A stretch of DNA of 23,110 nt, from the IMG/VR virus record IMGVR_UViG_3300042485_000249, positions 1 through 23,110 of that record; one strand, written 5' to 3'. Every line of letters begins with the position of its first letter. Position 1 is the first letter of the stretch. Shown piece by piece: positions 1 through 8,169 of the stretch. This DNA is from a virus. The translations under genes were made by a program, and so were the position numbers. The notes beneath the pieces are model-generated. The model had not been told where the DNA came from and did not search any database. It saw only the letters and a list, made by a program, of their open reading frames with translations.

Positions 1-94
1 GACAGTAGTTGCACCATGCATCTAAATCGTTGTAGATTTGTCTTACTTCAGGCTTCATAGTAAGATACTTTTTAAGCCAAACTGGATTTGCCAC
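1..94 (-). CDS. Hypothetical protein, 3' part outside window
   Basis: A reading frame starts at a GTG at 92-94 and runs off the left edge, leaving about 31 visible codons (M-A-N-P-V-W-L-K-K-Y...). An AGGAG ribosome-binding site lies at 103-107, about 8 bases before the GTG, and overlaps the stop codon of the preceding gene. This is why I accept such a short fragment and its non-ATG start. It is the last visible member of the operon that includes the QueD-like and DpdA-like genes. No function can be assigned from the fragment. Confidence 0.6.
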   Translation of the reverse strand, partial: MANPVWLKKYLTMKPEVRQIYNDLDAWCNYC

Positions 95-106
95 GGAAAA
101 TTCTCC

Positions 107-550
107 TTAAATAGTGACAGACTGCAAGGGACGAGTACAATTGTACTCAACGGAACATCCATTCTCGCCATCTTCGGATACTTCTATCCAAACATCGCGA
201 TTGGGATACTTTGTAGCGATTTGCATATACAAATCATCTGATATCATTTCACAACTCTTATAATTTAACTGTAAAATATTACTTATGTATAAGTTTACCA
301 ACCATCGTTTAAATTGGATAAATTCGATTTCTCTATCATCATGGAACACATCAATGGCGACCCTAAAATGAAAAATATGACGATGAGGACTAGCAAGAAA
401 CGAAACATCGTATTCATCTCCAGTGGCAAGTTGTGGATTGTTAGCGGCATCTGGATAACAGTGAATACCTTCTTTAGTAAACGTTACCCAGATCTTTTTT
501 TGTGCTGAATTAATAATTCTATCTATTTTTTCACGTTCTGCTTGTATCAT
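107..550 (-). CDS. Divergent QueD / 6-pyruvoyl-tetrahydropterin synthase-like (T-fold) protein
   Basis: This 147-aa protein looks like a remote member of the PTPS/QueD T-fold family, which acts on dihydroneopterin triphosphate in pterin and 7-deazaguanine (preQ0) synthesis. Three histidines fall where the family binds zinc: H30, then an H-x-H at H56/H58 followed by an alternating hydrophobic strand. A conserved block around residues 73-84 (REIEFIQFKRWL) mimics the family's I-D-F-x-x-L-K region. The end (residues 100-136), a helix then V-x-E-D-G-x-x-x-x-x-E-Y, matches the family's C-terminal V-W-E-T-P-x-x-x-A-E-Y region. The catalytic Cys usually placed shortly before H-x-H is absent. Family assignment is inference from motif order. 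Context supports it: a DpdA-like gene lies two genes upstream. The start overlaps the preceding stop (ATGA). Confidence 0.5.
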   Translation of the reverse strand: MIQAEREKIDRIINSAQKKIWVTFTKEGIHCYPDAANNPQLATGDEYDVSFLASPHRHIFHFRVAIDVFHDDREIEFIQFKRWLVNLYISNILQLNYKSCEMISDDLYMQIATKYPNRDVWIEVSEDGENGCSVEYNCTRPLQSVTI

Positions 551-1074
551 TTAATAATCTCATCTTTACCATATTGATCCCAATTAGTAAACTTTGTTTC
601 ATCTAATAGGGTACTAAGTTTATGACACCATACACCTGGGTTTGTAGCCGCAAAGTCTACATCGTCTAACTTAATTGTAGCATTATATCCTAGCTGTTGT
701 AAATAGGGCAATTTTACCGAAATCTGTGGAATAAATCTACGTTTCTCTGTAAGCCCACTTTCAAGTAGTCCCTCTACATCGCGTACATCAAAATCTAAAG
801 TACACCAATATCCTGCTTCTAAACATACATAGATCATATCTTCCCACGGACGCCATGTTTCAACATCATTAGTTCCATTAGGTTTAAAACTTTGATTGGC
901 ACCAAAGTAGATGTGTGTGCAATAGTGCTCACCAGCTAACTCTAATATACTATGAGGTTCGTGGACACCTACTACAAATAATGTCTTCATTCCGTATGCA
1001 GGTGTACGCTCAATTTCGTCACCTACAAAAAATGTAATTGCTTCTGCTGTGCCGGATGTATAATCACGTTTCAT
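547..1074 (-). CDS. Conserved phage protein of unknown function
   Basis: This is a 175-aa soluble protein with an alpha/beta pattern. Hydrophobic strands occur near residues 31-37 (TLFVVGV), 53-57 (THIYF), 88-95 (YWCTLDFD) and 115-120 (PQISVKL), and the C-terminal part contains T-N-P-G-V-W-C-H. I do not recognise an enzyme family: there is no radical-SAM CxxxCxxC, no P-loop and no zinc cluster. It is joined by 4-base ATGA overlaps to both neighbours, between the YdcH-like gene and the QueD-like gene. Co-translation therefore suggests a role in the same process, possibly deazaguanine metabolism. That role is inferred only from position. Confidence 0.75.
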   Translation of the reverse strand: MKRDYTSGTAEAITFFVGDEIERTPAYGMKTLFVVGVHEPHSILELAGEHYCTHIYFGANQSFKPNGTNDVETWRPWEDMIYVCLEAGYWCTLDFDVRDVEGLLESGLTEKRRFIPQISVKLPYLQQLGYNATIKLDDVDFAATNPGVWCHKLSTLLDETKFTNWDQYGKDEIIK

Positions 1075-1259
1075 TGTTGTGCCTTAAGTTTTGTTTTTGC
1101 TTCTACGATTTGACGTTTGATTATTAATTTTTCTAACTTCATTTTGCCTAGATGTGCATCATCTAAATAATGAGTATATCCTTCAGCAATTTGTTGTTTG
1201 ATTACACGGTGTTTTTCTTCTAACTGTGCAATATGATGAGGTAAATTGTCTGCGTCCAT
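1071..1259 (-). CDS. Small YdcH/DUF465-like protein
   Basis: This 62-aa protein is highly charged and predicted to be a helical hairpin. The order L-x-x-x-H-x-x-I-x-x-x-I, then D-D-A-H-L, then K-x-E-K-L-x-I-K-x-x-I resembles the short YdcH/DUF465 family, whose molecular role is poorly known. It lies immediately downstream of the DpdA-like gene's ORF order on the minus strand, with one base separating the dpdA stop from its ATG. Its own stop overlaps the start of the next gene. It could be a structural adaptor for one of these proteins, but that is a guess. Family resemblance is moderate because the protein is so short. Confidence 0.6.
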   Translation of the reverse strand: MDADNLPHHIAQLEEKHRVIKQQIAEGYTHYLDDAHLGKMKLEKLIIKRQIVEAKTKLKAQQ

Positions 1260-1260
1260 A

Positions 1261-2898
1261 CTAGTCCTCCAATCCTGCTTCTAAGTTATCTAAGTTACCT
1301 TCGTCTAATCCGCTGTCATCTATATGATGTTCTTCAACTTCTTCAGTTTCAAACAAGTCATTAAACATAGTGCTAGCATTAACAGTTTTCTTACCAGTGG
1401 CACCACGAGTGCCAATAATCTGCATCCAAAACTTACTGTGATCTTCGATGATCTGCTCTGCTTCTGCACGTGTACCTGCAGCAAAAATACTATCTACTAC
1501 ATCTTTAAAGTATACACGATCAAAAGACTCTTGTACAAGCATTTTTGGTATTACACCTTGATCATACTGACGGTTGGCTTCTTGTACACTATTTAAATGA
1601 CTCCACACGTTATGCCCCATCTGGATAGCATAAGCAAAGCTATCCCATGAAGTTTTACCAACTTTGTTAATCTTATTAAGTGCAGGTGGAGTAGTGTAAT
1701 GATTTTGATTAGTTACATCAAATGGTTCACCGTTTAATTCTGCAGCAGTTTTGCGTACACCATCGTGATAAACACAAACATCATTGATTTGTATACGTGA
1801 ACTAATCGGGCTATCTGTAAAGTTCTTAAAGATTCCGTCTTGTAGTACAGCATCACTAAACTTACGTGTATCAAGTGCGTACTTTTTATTGTCTACACTT
1901 GGAACCATACGATATACCCATTTCTTACGGTCTTCAATTTCAGTTTGAATGTAGATCTGACCGTTAGCTGATGCTAAGAATGGACTTGCGCAGTCAAATG
2001 ATATAGTAAATGCAGGGTTGACATATTTTCTAACAGCACGTTGAATATCAGTTAACAAGCATGCCCACTCTAGCTTACTTGTACCCAAGAAGTGCATCCA
2101 ATCATGAATGCCTTCTACTAGTAACCCATCATAGCGCATAGCTACTAGACGTTTTAGAACTAAGTGTACATCACACATGTTCTGTCCACCCATAGCCCAA
2201 CCATTAAAATGCTTGCCTGGATATTGTTTAGGATCGCAGTACTTCTTCATACGATCATACCAATCGTCTGCGTCTGCATGATTCTCACCCTGTAGAACAT
2301 TTAAGAACTTACAAGCACCTGTACGATTGTTAATAAACCAATCATTATTGATATACGTACCTTCTACGGCTTCATCATAGGTGTTAATACCTGTAGCCTT
2401 ACGACCTGCCGGACTACGAGCTACCCAAGCTGGAATATCTAAACACATACCATAATCCATGTATGCGTCCATCCAAGTAAGAACTAACTCACGTTTCTTC
2501 TGTGCTTTAGGACAGTTAGGATTCTTCCAATCACCTTCCCAAACCCCCTTACCGATCTGGAAACCTCCAGAGTCACCAAGGATAAAGCTACGTGTACGAT
2601 CTCTATTACGCACCATATCTTCTTTAGGACTGTGTTTGTTTACATCTAACTCTGCGTGACCTGCTGAGTATAAACTCCAATGATAGGGAAAATATGCCGC
2701 GTCTGGGTTAAGCCAATTAAGTCCTTCAATACCATTTTCAAAGTTTGCAGGTATACGAGTACTTTCAACATAGGTATTACCGTTAGCATCTGGATAACGT
2801 TGCTTGCCTACATAGGTAGCATAAAAGCCTGACAGTGCAGGTAAAAAGACAGCATAGTCTTTTTGTTTACTGGTTAAATTATCTATTTCATGTGCCAC
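1261..2898 (-). CDS. dpdA: DpdA-like TGT-fold protein (7-deazaguanine insertion into DNA)
   Basis: This 545-aa protein carries the landmarks of the tRNA-guanine transglycosylase barrel. DSGGFQ lies at 109-114 (candidate general acid/base D109), and an LDIP segment with D154 sits where the base-recognition Asp is expected. N-V-L-Q-G-E is at 200-205, G-W-A-M-G-G-Q at 233-239, and F-D-C at 301-303 supplies the candidate nucleophile D302, followed by A-N-G-Q as in TGTs. The C-terminal zinc-binding Cys/His cluster of bacterial Tgt was not seen, and the protein is longer than Tgt (about 375 aa). Both points, plus a phage replication operon, favour the DpdA group, which exchanges guanine for a 7-deazaguanine in DNA. 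The start is a GTG with GAGG upstream. It overlaps the upstream gene by 11 bases. A tRNA-modifying enzyme is the alternative. Confidence 0.75.
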   Translation of the reverse strand: MAHEIDNLTSKQKDYAVFLPALSGFYATYVGKQRYPDANGNTYVESTRIPANFENGIEGLNWLNPDAAYFPYHWSLYSAGHAELDVNKHSPKEDMVRNRDRTRSFILGDSGGFQIGKGVWEGDWKNPNCPKAQKKRELVLTWMDAYMDYGMCLDIPAWVARSPAGRKATGINTYDEAVEGTYINNDWFINNRTGACKFLNVLQGENHADADDWYDRMKKYCDPKQYPGKHFNGWAMGGQNMCDVHLVLKRLVAMRYDGLLVEGIHDWMHFLGTSKLEWACLLTDIQRAVRKYVNPAFTISFDCASPFLASANGQIYIQTEIEDRKKWVYRMVPSVDNKKYALDTRKFSDAVLQDGIFKNFTDSPISSRIQINDVCVYHDGVRKTAAELNGEPFDVTNQNHYTTPPALNKINKVGKTSWDSFAYAIQMGHNVWSHLNSVQEANRQYDQGVIPKMLVQESFDRVYFKDVVDSIFAAGTRAEAEQIIEDHSKFWMQIIGTRGATGKKTVNASTMFNDLFETEEVEEHHIDDSGLDEGNLDNLEAGLED

Positions 2899-3229
2899 TT
2901 TTTTCTTCCTCGTAGACCAACGCTTCTATCATCTTAAACTGTTCGTAAGCTGATTTGAGTGTGGGGTATTTTGCCATCTTAGCCTTAAGCTCATCTTCTT
3001 CACGCATCTTAAGTCCTGCCCATCGCAGAACTTCGTCAGCTTCGTAACTCATTCCAACACTAACATTCTGACTTATGTTAATCCAACTGCCACCATCAAA
3101 CACTTCCATCTGTTGCGTCATGGTATTGTAACGCACATTACCAGCACTCTGTCCGTTGTTGCCAACGTACGGAGCACTGTATGAGCTAGAAGTCAAGAAC
3201 GGACTAGACACTGTCAGGTTGTTAATCAT
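2888..3229 (-). CDS. Small hypothetical phage protein between clamp and DpdA
   Basis: This 113-aa protein has two parts. The Ser/Asn-rich first half contains V-R-Y-N-T-M-T-Q-Q-M-E-V-F-D-G-G-S-W-I, a beta-hairpin style also seen at the ends of phage structural proteins. The charged helical second half (about residues 60-108) contains K-Y-P-T-L-K-S-A-Y-E-Q-F. I do not recognise a function. Its ATG overlaps the sliding-clamp stop (TAATG), and its 3' end overlaps the GTG of the DpdA-like gene by 11 bases, so it is probably translated with both. A clamp-associated or modification-accessory role is possible from position alone. Confidence 0.7.
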   Translation of the reverse strand: MINNLTVSSPFLTSSSYSAPYVGNNGQSAGNVRYNTMTQQMEVFDGGSWINISQNVSVGMSYEADEVLRWAGLKMREEDELKAKMAKYPTLKSAYEQFKMIEALVYEEEKSGT

Positions 3230-3960
3230 TATTTGCTTTGTGCCGGTAAGATGTAGTTGTAAGTTGCCATACCGCTATCAACAGTAATCTGTGCCGCGCC
3301 TTCATCACTAATACGGAATGTTTTGTCACCTGGCAAGTTAAGAATACTAATAACTGCCGCAACTGGCCATGACCAACCTTTGGTTAACGTACCAGCAATA
3401 TCACTTTGGAATACAAAGTTACCTGCATGGCTACTGTGATCACCAAAGAACAATTTTAAGTCTGTGCCTTCTGTTTTAGCAGTAAACGTAGTTTCGTCAC
3501 TGTTAGCACTTGCTTGGAATTTCAAACGTAAAATGTTAGCAACAGTTGGTTGGAATTCAACATTCCATCTAACACCTTTGAACTTGACTGTTTTAAGTTT
3601 ATCGTTAACAATTTCTGAACTCATAAAACGATAGTCGTTTTTAAAGTCGCCTGCTTTGTTTTCAAAATGCAAGCCTACCGGAACTGACTCACCATTGCGA
3701 TCTTGTCTAGTTAATGAAATCTTAGCATCGTCTTTGTATTCTGGAATGTTAAGGATAGTGTTTAGTTTGCCCAAGTTTGGCATACCAAATGTACCAACAA
3801 ATTCTGGCACTGGATTGTTTACTTTTGCCTGTACAATAACTGAACGATCTTCAGCAATTGCTTCGATACTTGTTTCTGTATCTGTGCCTGTTACCTTAAC
3901 TAGGTCAATAATACCTAGCCCATAAGTATTTTTAACAATGTCTAATAAATGATCACGCAT
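3229..3960 (-). CDS. 45: T4-type DNA polymerase sliding clamp (gp45-like)
   Basis: This 243-aa protein matches the marine T4-like version of gp45, the trimeric ring that tethers the gp43 polymerase and, in T4, also activates late transcription. Supporting segments are P-N-L-G-K-L-N-T-I-L near residue 60, Y-R-F-M-S-S-E-I-V-N near 110, V-K-F-K-G-V-R-W-N-V, and W-S-W-P-V-A near 195. It ends in a strand-rich section with I-T-V-D-S-G-M-A-T-Y. Length is close to T4 gp45 (228 aa). A good Shine-Dalgarno (TTAGGAG) precedes the ATG. It lies downstream of gp43, with one methyltransferase-like gene inserted between. The late-transcription role is known for T4 and only inferred here. Confidence 0.85.
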   Translation of the reverse strand: MRDHLLDIVKNTYGLGIIDLVKVTGTDTETSIEAIAEDRSVIVQAKVNNPVPEFVGTFGMPNLGKLNTILNIPEYKDDAKISLTRQDRNGESVPVGLHFENKAGDFKNDYRFMSSEIVNDKLKTVKFKGVRWNVEFQPTVANILRLKFQASANSDETTFTAKTEGTDLKLFFGDHSSHAGNFVFQSDIAGTLTKGWSWPVAAVISILNLPGDKTFRISDEGAAQITVDSGMATYNYILPAQSK

Positions 3961-3989
3961 GTAGTTCTCCTAATAAAGTGTTATAATGT

Positions 3990-4018
3990 ATTGTATATGA
4001 TGTATTTAGAAAATGCAA
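3990..4018 (-). promoter_or_regulatory. Possible sigma-70-type promoter for the clamp gene
   Basis: In the 72-base gap before the clamp gene the minus strand reads TTGCAT (4018-4013), a 17-base spacer and TACAAT (3995-3990). The -10 is good and the -35 is weak. A start site here would leave a short leader containing the TTAGGAG ribosome-binding site. The rest of the gap (3961-4032) is AT-rich and shows no terminator. Confidence 0.35.
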
Positions 4019-4032
4019 CAGATATGGTAAAA

Positions 4033-5154
4033 TTATTTTTCAACAATTGCACCTAATACCTGATGCGCTTTTGATGTAGCAAGTACTCCGGGTTTTTGGG
4101 CGTTTATTAAAAAATTACATTCCCAATTAATATCAGGTGAAATTAAATCAACAATTGAACTAATTTCGTAACCATGATATTCAAATAATTTTTGTAGAAC
4201 TGTGGTAGACGTGTATTTGAAATATTCTTGTTCAATTAATGTATCAGAACACGGATGGGTAGTTCTTACTGTGCATATTAATTTGCCGCCAGGTCTCAAT
4301 AATTTAATAAATGTAGTGAGATAATTGTTAATAATATTAACATCGAAAAAATTTAAAAAGTTACAACAAGAAATAATCCCAAATTGTTCTTGTGGTAATG
4401 CAGAATAATCTTCAGCTTGTATATCATATATACGTAGTCGGCGTTGATATTCTTTAGGATAATCAATAATTATAGTTGCAACTGAAACATCACTTATATA
4501 AACCTTATCTACATGATTTATGAGATATAGTGGATCTGATGCTACCATACAATCGATCCAATTTTTTGATACGGGATTGATTTGCAATGCAGGATAATGC
4601 CAATCACACTGCGCCCTAATATTTGTTAATATTATGTCTAATATGTTGTCGTTGGTATCACCACAGCCCTTAGGTAAATATGTTTTTAAAAATGTTTCTA
4701 AATATTCTAAAGAATCACACAACTTATAAATTTTATCTAAGGTAATTAATTTAGTTAATTCTATAGAGCTAGCATTGATATCTGTTTCAATTTTATCAAT
4801 TATTGTTTTTATTAAATTAATACTTTGTTCTGTATTTGTTTTATTTTCATTCTTAAAGTTAGTAACACTTTCTTTAGTTATTCGACGACTTTCGTTAATC
4901 AGTCGTTGACTTTCTTTAGCCAGACGTTGACTTTCTTTATATTTAATTTGTATATCTTTAGCTGCATTTTTAAAATTTGTCTTAGTTTTTAGACAATGAT
5001 TTTGATGTTGTTTAGCGATAACCTGCACCTTGCCAACATAGTCAGACGTGCCACTAATAGTTTTTATATTAGATACTTCAAAATTATTAGTCAAGTGAAC
5101 TAACGTATCGCGAAGGGCGATTAGTTCATCTAATTTTTTCTGTAGATCATTCAT
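4033..5154 (-). CDS. Coiled-coil protein with methyltransferase-like C-terminal domain
   Basis: The 373-aa protein has two parts. Residues 1 to about 155 are helical and Lys/Asn/Ser-rich, with tandem heptads at 73-96 (KESQRLA, KESQRLI, NESRRIT, KES...). From about 184 on it resembles a class I SAM-methyltransferase: D-W-H-Y-P-A-L-Q-I-N-P where motif I is expected, A-S-D-P-L-Y-L at 205-211, F-G-I-I-S-C-C-N-F-L-N near 258-268, and L-L-R-P-G-G-K-L at 285-292. The glycine-rich SAM loop is missing (N-P-V-S instead of G-x-G), so catalysis is uncertain. It is inserted between gp43 and gp45. Its heavier use of A/T-ending codons (AAT, AAA, ATT) than its neighbours suggests later acquisition. TAATG overlaps join it to gp43. 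A structural or glycan-related role is an alternative to nucleic-acid methylation. Confidence 0.6.
   Translation of the reverse strand: MNDLQKKLDELIALRDTLVHLTNNFEVSNIKTISGTSDYVGKVQVIAKQHQNHCLKTKTNFKNAAKDIQIKYKESQRLAKESQRLINESRRITKESVTNFKNENKTNTEQSINLIKTIIDKIETDINASSIELTKLITLDKIYKLCDSLEYLETFLKTYLPKGCGDTNDNILDIILTNIRAQCDWHYPALQINPVSKNWIDCMVASDPLYLINHVDKVYISDVSVATIIIDYPKEYQRRLRIYDIQAEDYSALPQEQFGIISCCNFLNFFDVNIINNYLTTFIKLLRPGGKLICTVRTTHPCSDTLIEQEYFKYTSTTVLQKLFEYHGYEISSIVDLISPDINWECNFLINAQKPGVLATSKAHQVLGAIVEK
4866..4949 (-). repeat. Four imperfect 21-bp tandem units encoding coiled-coil heptads
   Basis: Units begin at plus-strand positions 4866, 4887, 4908 and 4929, each opening with (G/C)ACTTTC and 21 bases long. 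They encode seven-residue repeats of the type K-E-S-Q-R-L-A in the methyltransferase-like gene. The period is exactly in frame, so copy-number change would lengthen the coiled coil without a frameshift. Confidence 0.75.
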
Positions 5155-7817
5155 TAATCAAAACTAAACAATGCATCAAATGTAGTTTTAATGTCTGTGC
5201 TTTCTGTAATATTCCATTTAAGCACACCTAGCAAGTTTTCTACTTTTTGATCAACAATTGTTGATTCCATTAGGTCATTATCAAATGGCAAGTCTTTAAA
5301 CCATTGTGGGATATGAGTGCCATCTGTTGGATAGCCTACACTAGTAAACCCAATTGGATTATCTTTAAGTTTACACACAATAGTCTTCATACCATCAACA
5401 ATACTAATTGAATAGTTATCACCGTGCATACGTTTTAGATTATTCCAGTTCATTGCCGCACGTACATGACCTGGCATATTAGCGCGACCTTCACGTTCTT
5501 CTGCTTTGGTAAACTTAGTCAAGTTGTTTACACGTTTAGGTGTACCTTTCTCCCAAGCAGGCCTATCCTGAAACGCAAGTTTAAACTCACGCACCATATC
5601 AATAATAGCAGTCTTATCTACACCAGTAAGTGTTGCTAGTAAAATATCACTTAAGAAGTCTTGTACAACCTTAGGCGTATCCGAACGTTTTAAGTCAAGG
5701 CCCATAGCTTTAACTTTACCCGGCTTACCATTTACATCCATACGCTTGCCATCTAAGTCTGTGATTAGTACAGCATAGCGTTTCTTCTTAATAAACAAAC
5801 CTTTACTTGCTACAACCTCACGACCACCTTTAATTACACTGCCCATACTACGTGGCACATGAAACGCACGTTCCATCATTGCAGGGAAACTCTCGTTGAC
5901 CCGATCCGATATATCATCATATAATTGAATTGCAATGCTAGGATTCCATTCCATATTACCTGCGGCTACTTCATCTTTAATCATTGGCCATGCACTAAAA
6001 TAACAAGAGTCAGTATCACCGTAGATAATAGCATCGCCTGTATGATCATACACACCCGTGATACATTCATTAATAAATGCATCCATGTGTTTGGCAATAG
6101 TACGACCAGTAAGTGTAGTTGACTGCCCGATACGTTTATCAAAGAAACGACAGCCCGGGTTCAATAGCGCACCATACAAACTGTTCAAGTTAATCTTTTT
6201 AACTAATTGACGTTTATCCCAGAACGCAATCTCTTCTGGATCGGTACATGAACGCATCTTAGCCTGTAGTTCTTTACGTTCAGCATACCATCGTTTAAGC
6301 AAGCCTGGAACAACTGCTTCTTTCTCAAAACTAAAGATAGTACCATTGGCACTGAGTATCCATGGTTGATTACTGTCAAAGATTAAGGTCCATACTTCTG
6401 CCGCACTGTGTACAGTACTTTCACCAGAAGTTTCCCAATCGATTGTGAGCTCAACTCCGGGTTTACTTTCCATAACCGCAGTATACTCTAAGGTAGCAAA
6501 CAATCCCTCCCACGCATCAGCGAAACTTGACTTATTAGCCATCTTCTCTTGAATATAATGGTCTGTCATGATTGGACGTAGTTGCCCTATGATTGATTCC
6601 GGTCCCATGTTCAACGCACGAATTGCACTAGGATACAGCGAGTTAATATCAACTGACCCAATCCAATCATGCATGCCTGCTTTTGGAGTTGCCACATAAG
6701 CACCTGCTGCCTGTGTATCTCCCATATCGTCTCTGTTTTTACGATTAGGAACAATTAAGCCTTGTTGATGTGCTTCGTTAATAATAGCCTGTTCAGTAAC
6801 TGCTACAGCACCCATAGTTGTTTGTAGCAACACTGTGTTGTCATGTGCTAGTTCGTTGGCTAGGTCTAAGAAGCGTAGTTTCTTATCTAGTTTACCCAGC
6901 AACATAGTATCCTGACGGTTATAGTCAATAAACTTAGGAAAGTCTTTGTTATACAGTTGATCTAATGTACCTTCATAAGCAACCTTGCGCTCATCTAGTT
7001 CATATTCACCGATAGCATCTAAACTATAACTATGTCGTTCTTCATAGGTATATTTGCGGTATAACTGCATGTAGTCTAAATGCACCCTGCCAATCAAGTC
7101 AAAAGTGATGTTTGCGGCACCAAAACGTTCAAATTCACGCTGTTTTGGGTACTGACCCCATAGACAAAAGCGTCTAGTGTCATCTTTGCTTAAGACACGT
7201 GTAACACGCCCGATAGTATATGGAATATCATAGCCTTCACTGTTCCAGCCACTTAAGACATCTGCATCATCGATTAGATTAAGGAATGTATCCAACATGT
7301 CTGCTTCACGTTCAAACATAAAACAGTTTTCATATTGGTCGCAAATTTCTTGTGCTGTTTCCCAACTATAGCTCTTAGGAGGAATAACTAAGGTAACTAA
7401 CTTGTCTAGCCAATCTAAGTAAACTGATATAGCTGTAATAGGATTAAATGGATCGCTGGTAGGAGCATACCCACGTGCTGGGTCAAAGTCTGTTTCAATA
7501 TCCCAAAACGCAGTTTGTAGTTTGGGAGAATCGACACCAAGATAGTTATCTGATAAACAACGGAACACAGGATTAATATCACTTTCCCATATCCGCTTGC
7601 CTGATTGAATACGTGTCTCTTTATGAAATTCTTTACCTATACGAGTGCTAAATCGACTTACTGGAGTGTCGTATACAGTACGATACTTGCCTTTAGGATC
7701 GTCCATGTACATGACATAATTTGCTGGATACTCGACATACTCACGCATGCCTTCTTTTCTTTCTACTACATAGATGCGATCTTTTGCTCTGTCAAACAGT
7801 GCGTCAACATAACTCAT
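5154..7817 (-). CDS. 43: T4-type family B DNA polymerase (gp43-like)
   Basis: At 887 aa this is almost the length of T4 gp43 (898 aa). It has both activities of the family. The 3'-5' exonuclease motifs are D106-x-E108 (WDIETDFD), N-S-E-G-Y-D197 and Y-N-R-Q-D303. The polymerase motifs are A, D390-I-N-S-L-Y-P-S; B, K-K-I-N-L-N-S-L-Y-G near 539-548; and C, Y-G-D-T-D-S at 598-603 (D600, D602). All expected carboxylates are present, so the enzyme should be active and proofreading. The ATG is preceded by AGGAG at 7823-7827. A small hairpin abuts that site (separate entry). It works with the clamp encoded two genes downstream. Loader genes gp44/62 are not in the window. Confidence 0.97.
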   Translation of the reverse strand: MSYVDALFDRAKDRIYVVERKEGMREYVEYPANYVMYMDDPKGKYRTVYDTPVSRFSTRIGKEFHKETRIQSGKRIWESDINPVFRCLSDNYLGVDSPKLQTAFWDIETDFDPARGYAPTSDPFNPITAISVYLDWLDKLVTLVIPPKSYSWETAQEICDQYENCFMFEREADMLDTFLNLIDDADVLSGWNSEGYDIPYTIGRVTRVLSKDDTRRFCLWGQYPKQREFERFGAANITFDLIGRVHLDYMQLYRKYTYEERHSYSLDAIGEYELDERKVAYEGTLDQLYNKDFPKFIDYNRQDTMLLGKLDKKLRFLDLANELAHDNTVLLQTTMGAVAVTEQAIINEAHQQGLIVPNRKNRDDMGDTQAAGAYVATPKAGMHDWIGSVDINSLYPSAIRALNMGPESIIGQLRPIMTDHYIQEKMANKSSFADAWEGLFATLEYTAVMESKPGVELTIDWETSGESTVHSAAEVWTLIFDSNQPWILSANGTIFSFEKEAVVPGLLKRWYAERKELQAKMRSCTDPEEIAFWDKRQLVKKINLNSLYGALLNPGCRFFDKRIGQSTTLTGRTIAKHMDAFINECITGVYDHTGDAIIYGDTDSCYFSAWPMIKDEVAAGNMEWNPSIAIQLYDDISDRVNESFPAMMERAFHVPRSMGSVIKGGREVVASKGLFIKKKRYAVLITDLDGKRMDVNGKPGKVKAMGLDLKRSDTPKVVQDFLSDILLATLTGVDKTAIIDMVREFKLAFQDRPAWEKGTPKRVNNLTKFTKAEEREGRANMPGHVRAAMNWNNLKRMHGDNYSISIVDGMKTIVCKLKDNPIGFTSVGYPTDGTHIPQWFKDLPFDNDLMESTIVDQKVENLLGVLKWNITESTDIKTTFDALFSFD

Positions 7818-7827
7818 TTACTCTCCT

Positions 7828-7843
7828 ACCGCTTGTGGCCGGT
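7828..7843 (-). promoter_or_regulatory. Hairpin abutting the gp43 ribosome-binding site
   Basis: On the minus strand ACCG pairs with CGGT around an 8-base loop (GCCACAAG), directly next to AGGAG of the polymerase gene. T4 gp43 represses its own translation through a hairpin with an 8-base loop over its ribosome-binding site. The layout here is similar but the loop sequence differs and the stem is only 4 bp. A GGTTAACC palindrome lies just upstream. Confidence 0.3.
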
Positions 7844-7878
7844 TAACCTTGTGCTTGTACGTAAAGTGTACGACTCTT

Positions 7879-8169
7879 TTATTGTAACATTAATAGCCGG
7901 TAATAGCCTACTAAATCGATTAAAAATATAGTTACGCTGGTCATTAATAGACCAAAACTGCCTCTACTTGCCGCTGAATACATACTGATAATTAATGCAG
8001 TAAAAAACAACGGATAGATTATCAATAACGGCACATCGGGCACTGTCAATGTAAACAGCATGGCTATTACAAAATTCAATGCCCAATTGACTGTTTCTAA
8101 TATTAATCGTACTGGATGGCTATGCCAATCGTGACGAATAAAATCCGCAGTCTTGTGCCAATCGATCAA
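7879..8169 (-). CDS. Small predicted membrane protein
   Basis: The 96-aa product has three hydrophobic segments, at roughly residues 22-42, 46-65 and 72-92. They follow a His/Trp-containing amphipathic start (I-D-W-H-K-T-A-D-F). No catalytic motif is visible. The only usable start is a TTG that overlaps the stop of the dsbA-like gene (TTGA), with a weak ribosome-binding site, so translation probably depends on coupling. It lies between a dsbA-like gene and gp43, from which it is separated by 61 bases. It is likely an inner-membrane protein of unknown role. Confidence 0.7.
   Translation of the reverse strand: MIDWHKTADFIRHDWHSHPVRLILETVNWALNFVIAMLFTLTVPDVPLLIIYPLFFTALIISMYSAASRGSFGLLMTSVTIFLIDLVGYYRLLMLQ

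Noticed and set aside
4001-4010. CTAAATA upstream of the clamp gene as a late promoter
   Set aside because: It lacks the ATAAATA core seen in the four other sites, and the clamp is expected to be made early or mid infection.
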